Source: Struthio camelus (Eukaryota; Chordata; Aves; Struthioniformes; Struthionidae). From it: a DNA stretch of 64,000 nucleotides. The DNA lies in NCBI RefSeq assembly GCF_040807025.1, contig NC_090956.1, positions 2,096,517-2,160,516 of the forward strand, written 5' to 3'. The translations under genes and the position numbers were made by a program. Within the stretch, counting starts at the first letter, position 1, and each line of letters begins with the position of its first letter. Shown one piece after another: positions 34,842-43,660 of the stretch. The notes below the pieces were generated by a model. The model made no database searches, was not told the DNA's origin, and worked only from the letters and a program-made list of their open reading frames with translations.

Positions 34842-37731
34842 TTAATCACAACTACCATCTTTCCAACCATCTCGCCAGCGCTCATCCACACGAGAGCAGT
34901 CAAATTCAGTTTTCCCCAGTTTCCTGTTCACTTCATTATGAAGAAGACACAACCACTGGCAGAAGTTATTTCTGTTGCTAGTATCAGGCTGATTTGTACG
35001 TAATCTGCAGACAGGGAAGAGGAAATACATGTTATTTTTATTTAGTTATTTATTGATTTTTTACATTCACCAAGTCAATCCCCAAAGCAGGAATACTGCA
35101 CACAGATAGCTGGAGTCTCCTCTTCCATTATTGCAAGATGAGTCCCCAAAAGGCCTCAGAACAAGCACATTGAGATTGGTAATCACCAGAGGCTGCACCT
35201 CTCCAATAAAACCCCAACAGCTGCAACTAGATTGGTTTCATTCAACTCCTAGTCTTGTGCTCAGCTGGGAAAGATGCAGGAGTCAAACGGCCTATCCATC
35301 ATGAGAAGCAGGAAATACTCAAGTATATTAATACATTCCATAGTAGTAATAATAAAATCTTAACCATGTAAGTGGAGAACATCGAGCAGTTTTTTTTTCT
35401 ACCGCGTGATACCTGCTGACTTTTCGTCATTAATTAGGTTTCAAATAGGAAAAAAAATGTTTTTGCTCTATTCGGTTACGTTTTGGTCAAAGAATCAGCC
35501 TAGCTTATAATATATTTAGCTCTAGTTACACTCAGCCTGTAAAGTGTTCCTAAACACTACTTCAAGTTTTCAGTTGTTTTTGTACTAGCCAGCCTAATAC
35601 TGTTCAATCTTCTCAGCAGCTAAGGAGAACCTTTTCTAGAGATGAAAATCACCGATTCCATGTCCCCCAACATGACAAAGTCTGTTGCCACTAGATGATA
35701 CGTAATTTCACCCCAACCAAGATAAATTAGTACCCACTCCATACTATCTGATTGAGTTTTTTTGTTATTTTTAAAAACATTCGTCATTTGGAAAATAGGA
35801 GTTGAAGTTTTCTAGAAACACGTTGACAGTAACAGGGGTAGAAAACTTTACCAAACATCACAGCCCATTGCAGTCTTTAGCTCCACTGCTGAGACCGCCA
35901 ATAAAGGTGCATTTTTGAGGTAGAAGCACACACTTACCTCCCAAAAGCCAAATTAGTCCCAGTCTAATTCCATGACTAGTCAGGTCAGGTTTGAACCAGA
36001 AAAAAACTACAAAACCTCTTCTGGGAGGTCTTGGAGGCAGCACACAACTTAACAGCACTAGAAAAAGCCTTTTTTTTTTTTTTTTAAGTAAGCATATACA
36101 TGATTTATGCAGTAACAAAAAAAGAAAAACCAGTTCAGATGGCTATAAACCCCAATTACAGGAAGAGCAGATGATACGCAAACAGCTACCGCAGTCCCGC
36201 ACTTGAGCGGCACCCATAAAAACACTGATAAGGCTGCTCACCTTTCCCTCAGATCTTCAGCACACTGCTCGCAGGGATAAAACTTGGAGAAGAGGTTGAT
36301 AAACTGCCTCATCTCCCGCTGCTGGGCGCCAGTGGGCTGGTCGGGGTAATACGCGGCCATGGTGTGGAGGAAAGCCCAGGTGCTGCGGCCCAGCTGCTCG
36401 CTGTCCAGGGGACAGTCCGCCGGCGGCTCCTTCTCCTCGGCGGCAACGCTGGCGTCCTGCAGCGGGACAGGGGGCGGCAGGGGGACATCAGGGACAGAGC
36501 TCCTCGCAGGCGGGGGATGAACGGGGAGGGGGACAGGCCCTTCACACCCCAACAAGGAAGGACAACAGGCCTCTGCTAAATCCGGGGGGTGACAGAGGCC
36601 GTTTGGGGGGGGGGGGGAGCTCCCTTGACACCTCCACAGGAGACAGAAGAGGGGGGACCCCATAGCACCCCCGGGGTTGGCAGTAGAGCAGGAGCCCCAT
36701 CACCCCCACCGGGCAGCTGTGGGGGCACCACAGACCCTTCCCACCCCCGGAGGGAGGTGCACAAACCCCTTCACCCCCCCCCCCCACGGCTGCGGTGGGG
36801 ACTGGCCCCCTTCACACACCCCCCCCCGGGGCTCCGGGCAGAGGGACCGGCCCCACCGGCCCCCTTCAACCCCCCCGGGGCTCCGGGCAGACAGACCGGC
36901 CCCACGGGCCCTCTTCACACTCCCCCCCCCCCGGGGCTCCGGGCAGACGGACCGGCCCCACCGGCCCCCTTCACACTCCCCCCCGCCCCGGGGCTCCGGG
37001 CAGACGGACCGGCCCCACGGGCCCTCTTCACACTCCCCCCCCCCCGGGGCTCCGGGCAGACGGACCGGCCCCACCGGCCCCCTTCAACCCCCCCCCCCGG
37101 GGCTCCGGGCAGACGGACCGACCCCACCGGCCCCCTTCACACACACCCCCCCGGGGCTCCGGGCAGACGGACCGACCCCACCGGCCCCCTTCACACACCC
37201 CCCCCCCCGGGGCTCCGGGCAGACGGACCGGCCCCACCGGCCCCCTTCAACCCCCCTCCCCCGGGGCTCCGGGCAGACGGACCGACCCCACCGGCCCCCT
37301 TCAACCCCCCCCCCGGGGCTCCGGGCAGACGGACCGGCCCCACCGGCCCCCTTCAACCCCCCCCCCGGGGCTCCGGGCAGACGGACCGGCCCCACCGGCC
37401 CCCTTCACACCCCCCCCCCCGGGGCTCCGGGCAGACGGACCGGCCCCACCGGCCCCCTTCAACCCCCCCCCCCGGGGCTCCGGGCAGACGGACCGGCCCC
37501 TTCCCGCCCCCGGCGCCGCCGCCGCCTCCTCACCGCGCCGCCCGGCGCCGCCCGCCTCCTCTGCTCGCGCAGCCAGCTCTTGAAGTCCGTGCAGGCCCGG
37601 CACGGCTTCCTGGGCGGCTCCTGCGCCCCGGAGCCGGCGACGGCGCCGGGCGGGACGGGGAAAGGGAAGGCGCCGCTGTCGGTGCCCGGGAAAGGCGTCG
37701 CGCCGCGCCTGCCCTCACCGGGCGCCGCCAT
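34842..37731 (-). CDS. GFER: FAD-linked sulfhydryl oxidase (augmenter of liver regeneration, ERV1/ALR)
   Basis: Oxidises the import receptor CHCHD4/MIA40 in the mitochondrial intermembrane space and passes electrons to cytochrome c or oxygen. Exons on minus: 37731-37534, 36456-36242, 35004-34842; phases 0 and 2; 191 residues (human 205). Start MAAPGE matches human; an ATG six codons upstream is also in frame. Visible motifs: distal shuttle CRAC (44-47), [15 protein letters not shown]-site helix, active-site CEQC (128-131), HNEVN, and structural C-X16-C (157, 174), ending [14 protein letters not shown]. Relative to human, the cysteine before QWLC is shifted two positions (NFCQWLC against ACFTQWLC). 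Intron 1 is mostly minisatellite. A minus-strand AATAAA at 34717-34722 gives a short 3' UTR. Confidence 0.97.
36780..37500. repeat. Minisatellite filling GFER intron 1, 13 copies of 49-57 bp
   Basis: Thirteen copies of ggggctccgggcagacgg start at 36828, 36877, 36933, 36990, 37046, 37099, 37153, 37209, 37263, 37315, 37367, 37421 and 37474. Length varies mainly in a poly-C tract at the unit border. On the GFER sense strand each unit has a long G run followed by further G5 and G4 runs with about 5-base spacers. The array takes up about 0.7 kb of a 1.08-kb intron. Open frames of hundreds of codons across it are tandem-repeat artefacts. Confidence 0.95.
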
Positions 37732-37860
37732 CTTGCGGCCGCGGTGCACGTCGGGCCGGGGGAGGCCGCCATGTCCGGGCGGGGGGGGTGGCGGGGGAGG
37801 GGCTTTACCTGAATTTCACCCTTTTTTTCCTGGACTTCTCTCAGCGCGCCGTGATGCAAT
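37535..37860 (-). promoter_or_regulatory. GFER first-exon CpG island and presumed promoter
   Basis: CpG-dense sequence covers GFER exon 1 and about 130 bases upstream of the start codon, including an 8-base G run near 37.78 kb on plus. No TATA box is evident. It stops where AT-richer sequence and then the upstream minisatellite begin. Confidence 0.5.
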
Positions 37861-37956
37861 TATCCCCTTGACGCCTCATAGGGGACCAGCGGGAGCTGCG
37901 CTGCGGACACCCACGCCGCGGCCTCTGCACACGCCGTGTCCTCGGCACGCGCGCTG

Positions 37957-38612
37957 CCGTGTCCTCCACGCGTGTTGCGGCCTCCACACGCCGTGTCCTC
38001 CACATGCACCGCATCCCCCCCACACATGCTGCGTCCTCCACACATGCCGTGTCCTCCACACGCCGTGTCCTCCACATGCACCGCATCCCCCCCACACATG
38101 CTGTGTCCTCCACACATGCTGTGTCCTCCACATGCACCGCATCCCCCACACACATGCTGCGTCCTCCACACATGCCGTGTCCTCCACACGCCGTGTCCTC
38201 CACATGCACCACATCCCCCACACACATGCTGTGTCCTCCACACATGCTGTGTCCTCCACATGCACCGCATCCCCCACACACATGCTGCGTCCTCCACACA
38301 TGCCGTGTCCTCCACACATGCTGCGTCCTCCACACATGCCGTGTCCTCCACATGCACCGCATCCCCCACACACATGCTGTGTCCTCCACACATGCCGTGT
38401 CCTCCACACGCCGTGTCCTCCACATGCACCGCATCCCCCACACACATGCTGCGTCCTCCACACATGCTGTGTCCTCCACACGCCGTGTCCTCCACATGCA
38501 CCGCATCCCCCACACACATGCTGCGTCCTCCACACATGCCGTGTCCTCCACACACCGTGTCCTCCACATGCCGTGTCCTCCACACACGTCGTGTCCTCCA
38601 CACGTGCGCCGC
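37957..38612. repeat. Minisatellite upstream of GFER, about 18-bp unit in 56/72-bp higher-order blocks
   Basis: Subunits such as acatgctgtgtcctccac and acgccgtgtcctccac alternate with a punctuating gcaccgcatcccccacac piece. That piece recurs at 38011, 38083, 38139, 38211 (variant), 38267, 38359, 38431, 38503 and 38610; the spacings 72, 56, 72, 56, 92, 72, 72 and 107 show a higher-order organisation. It lies between the GFER start and the 3' end of the upstream paralog. Overlapping open frames up to about 700 codons are spurious. Confidence 0.93.
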
Positions 38613-38947
38613 ATCCCCCTCTCCCAGCACCACATCCCTCTCACACACACCACATCCTACGTTCCTGCTCCCGCTGGGTAATGCCGAGTCCGGCGGTGGT
38701 ACCGGTGTGGGCACCGCAAGGTGAGCGCTGGCAGGAGGCCAAAATGTCTGTTTCTGTGCGTTTGTGAAATCATTGCCGTGAGAGAAGGCTGCGGTCGCAG
38801 CTATACAATCACACAGCAGCAATTTCATCTGCCCCCAGAGCTCACTTGGAAAGACAGTTTTCCCGGATAGCTGGTGAGACGATTTGACCTGATTATTCTC
38901 TCAAGCTGTGTTAAACACTGCGCGCAAATCTGCTTCTTTGTATAATT

Positions 38948-38953
38948 TTTAAT
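38948..38953 (-). terminator. Candidate poly(A) signal of the GFER-like gene
   Basis: TTTAAT on plus reads ATTAAA, the common variant signal, on the sense strand. It lies about 85 bases past the stop codon. No canonical AATAAA is closer. Confidence 0.3.
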
Positions 38954-39036
38954 GATACTGCACCAGACTCAGTTTTGAATGTCATTGCATTTGAAGAGAA
39001 TAGGTTTGCTTTTCTTTCTGGTAGCACGTCCGTGCG

Positions 39037-41211
39037 CTAGTGGGACGAACCACTTTTGCAGCCTTCTCGCCAGCGCTCGTCCACCTGGGAGCAGTTAAAG
39101 GGAGGTTTGCCCAACATTTTATTCACATCGTTATGAAGTGCACAGAGCCACTGGCATAGGTTCTTCCGGCTGCTGGTATCTGGCTTTTTCGTGTTTAAGC
39201 TGTAGAGGCAGAAAAAAAACAGACACAAATGGAGCCCATGCAGAATCAATGAATTCACTGTCCAGACAAGGAAAGACTAAAACGTAGCCTGCTTTGCTCT
39301 GTAAAATATCCAGAGACTACATTCCAGCTTCTAGAGTTCTGCCTTCCACCTTGATCAGAAAAAAGGATAATTCAGATCAAGGGGGACATACCTCCTCTGC
39401 AATCTATATCTATCTTTATCATTTATTTGCCACCACTACAAAGATATCAGTAATTGCTTATTTTACACCTCTTCAAGCCTTGCTCATAACGTGTGCTATT
39501 CACGTAGGATAAAGTTGAGCTGTTCCAGGTCCCCCCATTGCTTTCTCGCTATAAAAGCCTTCAAACCCTTAGGGCACATGAATATCTCAAAATCCTTTCG
39601 GACCAGCTCCTTCTAGTGGAAATATCATTGCTAGTTGTCTGCTTTCGGTGTGCTGCTGGGTACCTAGCTGGTCAGCAGGCCGCACTTAAGAGAGCTCAGC
39701 GGCACAGACTAGCTTTCCTGCCTGCAGGTTGTCTTGAAGGGGGCCTAAATATTATCTCCAGTGTAGTGATTTACGCAACAATGTGATTTAAAAAAAAAAT
39801 CAGTTAAATTAGACTTCTGCACCTGTAGCAAAATGTCTCCATTTCAAATTTTGCTTTTTTAAAAACTGCTACATGCTTGTGTTTAGGTAAAAGTATATTG
39901 AGAAGGGATTTATTTACCTGTTCCTGAGATTGTTTGCACATGTTACGCAAGGGTAGAACTTGCTAAGTAGGTTAAAGAACTGAGCCATCTCCTGCTGCTG
40001 GGTGCTGCTGGGCTGCTCTGGGTAATATGCCGCCATGGTGTGAAGGAAAGCCCAGGTCTTTCGCCCCAGCTCTTCTGTGTTGAGTGGACATTCAGCAGCT
40101 TGCTTTCTCCTCCTTTTCTGGAAAGCCAGACGGTTTGCAAGCGTGTGAGGACTGTGATTGACTTACCTCGTCTAAATGAGGTTGGTTCAGTCAGTCGTCC
40201 TAATAAAGGGAGCTAACGAGACATTGTAGATGCACATGTGTGTATATACAGGGGATGTGACCCAGCTCTGATCCAAACCTGGGTGATCACGCAGCACAGC
40301 ATCAGGTTCACAGCTGTGTCCCTCACCCCTTCAAAGGCTAATGAGCTGGGGCTTGGCACTGTGCTAAAAGTGCAGGTAAAGCTTTGGTCAATTCATACCA
40401 CAGTTCAGAGAGCGTGACTGCCTAAAGTGCACCCCACAGCCAGGCTCCGTGAGACAGAACAGTGTTAGAAAATTCTTAAGGGGGATTCTGAGGATGAAAA
40501 GAAGTAGGGCTGGGACCTCTGAAGCCTCATTAAAATGCACGGACTAGATGAGCTCATTCAGACAACGGGCAACCTGTGTCTCCTCTCTAGCTGTAAGAGA
40601 GGATGGAGTGAGGAGGGAACTTTCAAAACGTATGTGGAAGAAGAGCAGCCTGATCACAGGACTGGCGTCTGGCTCACTTCCTGGGGTAAAAGGAATATCC
40701 AGAATACTGATTTAACTGCTGCTTATTCCCTAAGTCCTCACCTAAGCTCTTCTCTTTGTCTATGCCTAGTGAGGATGCCCTCCCTTCCACGTCATTTCTG
40801 TCACGGTTTAGTTCTCACCTTCTGTTAGCCCTGGAGGATCACAGCTCATCAGCTGCTAGCCATCTTTTTATGGTAAAAAGAGACACCCTAGCTGCATATG
40901 CACTGCCCAAACCTTCCTCACTGAGTTGCTCTTACCCTCCTCCTTAAGTTCATGCCTCTTGTCATCCTCAAGTACTTCCTCTTGTTTTTTGACTTCTTGC
41001 AGATGAGGCATTTTCTTCTCTTTGGTCTGCCCAATGTTGTAGGCTGGTCTAGTGCAGATGAAGTGGAGGGACTGTCCACATCAGAAGAACGTGAAGATGA
41101 GCCAGAGGGTAGACAAAGCAATTTCTTTCCTGACTTCTTGTCCTTTTCCCAGTAAAACACCAGCATAAGGTCATTCTTTTTCTTCTTTTTGGCTTGATGC
41201 TGTGGTGCCAT
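39037..41211 (-). CDS. GFER-like sulfhydryl oxidase paralog (tandem duplicate)
   Basis: Exons on minus: 41211-40936, 40117-39918, 39199-39037, with good GT/AG borders and the same phases (0, 2) and last-exon length (163 nt) as GFER; 212 residues, frame intact. From the CPL motif to the end I count 74 of 111 identities with this window's GFER. Kept: [12 protein letters not shown], active-site CxxC as CVTC (149-152), HNDVN, and C-X16-C (178, 195). Changed: the last residues [11 protein letters not shown] replace [11 protein letters not shown]. Exon 1 is unrelated to GFER exon 1 except for a CxxC (CLIC, 68-71) at nearly the same distance from the exon end; it is very lysine/arginine-rich. The ATG is the first after an in-frame stop five codons upstream. 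Catalysis and location are inference. Confidence 0.85.
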
Positions 41212-41264
41212 TAGAGAGAGATTTCAAGGCCGGAGGATGAGTCTCCCACCGTGGACAGTGCACT

Positions 41265-41303
41265 CTAGAATGTGAAGTTTGTGTCCATTTCCACTTTTCA
41301 CAT
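41265..41303 (-). promoter_or_regulatory. Two short upstream reading frames before the GFER-like start
   Basis: On the sense strand an ATG directly followed by TGA occupies 41303-41298. A seven-codon frame (MDTNFTF, then stop) occupies 41288-41265, before the predicted start at 41211. If the leader includes them, they would dampen translation. The 5' end of the transcript is not known. Confidence 0.3.
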
Positions 41304-41771
41304 CTTCGTGTCCTGCAGGTCAAGAAAAAACTATGACACTTTGCTTAATACATGAAACTTGACTTGGCCAGAACAGTCTTACAGGCTCTCCCCTGAGGGC
41401 TGGGATGGAGGTGGCCCAGTACAAGCGAAGACACTGCGAGAATAGGAATAAATTGCGTCCGCCGGGGTCAGCATGCGCAGAGGGCCATGCCCGGCAGCAC
41501 TGTGCGGAAGGCGATGACGGCAGGAGCAGCGCGGTGATCTCACAATGCCCCGGCGCAGGCCGTTTGCCAGCCCGAGCCACAGGCTGGGGCAGTTTCTGCC
41601 ACTCCCGACACCTTTGATACTGTTGTCTCCTCTGACCTTCAGAGTCATTTCTGCTCAGTTTTACCCTGTTAGGAGCTGGGGGAAAAACGGGGACTCAGGG
41701 AGTTGTATAGGTGTGTAACTCACCTGGCCAGCTCTCTATCTTTGCAAAGTGTGGATGTGCGGTTTTGCCAA

Positions 41772-41870
41772 GTTATCAATGGGGAAACTGAGGCACTCAC
41801 GTTTCCCAGATGAATGGATGTAGCAGAGTCAGCAGCAGAAGAGGGGAATCCTGGTTTTGCTCTTTCATAT
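41772..41870 (-). mobile_element. MIR-type SINE relic
   Basis: The plus strand reads atggggaaactgaggcac, then gcagagtcagcagcagaaga and ggggaatcctggtt. This is the reverse complement of the MIR core and 3' half, where the reference reads ATGAGGAAACTGAGGCAC followed by GGCAGAGCC and GGATTCGAACCCAGG. It is one of the clearest MIR-type matches in the window. Confidence 0.6.
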
Positions 41871-43429
41871 TTAAATTTTGTTTTTTTCTGATCTTTGCAA
41901 GCAGATAAAAAGTGCTGCATTTTATCTGCATTTCGGCTGCCTGGGTGAGGAGGCCTTTCTGTGCAGCCTTGGTTCCACCTGGGCACCTGAATCCTCTGGT
42001 GAGCACTGCCCTCTTTGTTCAGAAAATTCCAGAATATTTTCTTTAGCAATTAGCTTGGCACTGTTTAGTGCTTTTGCTTGTTATCACCTGAGATTTCTCC
42101 AGGTGGTCCCTCCAAAATATCATCTTAAGAAATTTTATAACAGTTGCTGGGGATAGGTTTTTGCCTCTCCTCCCCACTTCTCTTGCCCCTCAGCCAGCAC
42201 CAGCTCTTCTCATGTGCCTTCAGGCAGCTCTGATGTGGCAGCCTTCTCCTCAGCAGTTCTTGCCTTCTAGAAATAGCCATACTTCTCCACATCCACTTTC
42301 TTCCAGGCCGTTCAGAGTCTATTGGCAATGCATCTTGAGTCTTTTTCCTGATGTTAAATTAGGGCTGTTATGCCCCAAATTCTGCAAAGAGGCAATTTGT
42401 ATGAAAGCTGCTGAAAAGATACCGCTCATTTTTAAGCTGTTATCCTCTGATCTATTTAACACAGCATGGTGTAAAATGTTTACTAGGTAATGCATCATGT
42501 TTAGAAAGATGCTTCAAAGACATGCCTTCGAAGAGGGTTTCAAAACTTAATGTACATTTCGTGGAAATGGCTGATAAGTTTTCTAGTCTGTGTAGCACTG
42601 AACCGATGATCTAGATGGCCATCTTTGGGCCTAGCATTTACTAGTGTTCTGTTTTTCATATATGCAATTTTATGAGAACATTTCTTTGCTGATATTCGTG
42701 AGAGAGGAGAAGAGACATGAGTAACTGATAGGAACTACTGAGGTGGCTTTGTCTAAAGTTACAGACAACTGTATCTATATAAATTTCAGACATAAGGGAA
42801 AGATCTACTGGGGAAAAAGACATTCCTTATATTTGTTGTCCTTGCACACCAATAAATATTTAAATGATGTTGATGACCTCATTGTTTAGTTTCATTCTGG
42901 AGAAAAGGTAAGTCAGTATCTAGGAAAATGAGCAGGGGAATTTCCTACAGTGCTTTATTGTCCAGCATTTAAGTAATTAAATCGTTGCAGAGATGTTTTT
43001 AAGTAAAAGCAGTCTCCTTGATTGGCTGTTAACACAGTCTGTTTGCTTCCTTGTAAGTGATTTCATTTATTTAGTTAAGATTATAAGCAAGTTTGACATT
43101 TATTTAAAATTAAAATATAAATTGGAAAGACGCTGTTAGCTGAGGAGGGATTTGTGCTCGGTGTTGCTTCCCCTGCCCTTTTTCTGGTCAGCTGTAAGAA
43201 CAGAACTGGTTCTTTATGAAGAGGCGCTCCTGATTTTCTCTCTTTGCCATCATAGCCAGCATGGTCTTGGTTGAAAGTAGATGAGGAACAAATGGAGAGA
43301 CGCTCAGATTCTAATCAGAGTGAGGAAATCCACTTTCCTGTCTCTAAGTGAATCCAAACGCAGAGTCAAACCTTAAATTTGACCCAGCTGGAGGAAGGAA
43401 TATTGCACTGAGCAGAGCAAGGACACAGA

Positions 43430-43660
43430 AGCCCTCCATTCTTCTCTCCAGCTGTGACCTTGGGTTCTTCACTTAGAGTCTGAGCCAAGTTCTGCCTTTC
43501 CGTATGAACCCCTTTTACTTAGTGACATCACTGGGTTTTGCCAGCTATCAGGAAATGAATCTGCCTGTTCTCCCCTTCTGCTGAATAGAGATAATGATAG
43601 TAATATATTATAAAGGTAAAAATAACTAGTCAATGTAAAGCTGTATAATAATACAGATTG
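43430..43660 (+). mobile_element. Possible MIR-type SINE relic
   Basis: cagctgtgaccttgggttct followed by cacttagagtctgagcc resembles the MIR body on plus. Further on, gaatagagataatgatagta and aatgtaaagctgtataata resemble the later TGGAGATAATAATAGTA and GTAAAGCGCTTAGAA parts. An interruption of about 100 bases separates the halves, so the call is tentative. Confidence 0.4.

Noticed and set aside
36677-38767. A plus-strand open frame of nearly 700 codons rich in proline, threonine and histidine, with similar long frames in other phases.
   Set aside because: It runs across GFER intron 1, exon 1 and two minisatellites on the opposite strand. Long frames occur in several phases of both arrays at once, as expected from tandem GC-rich repeats. 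No domain is visible.
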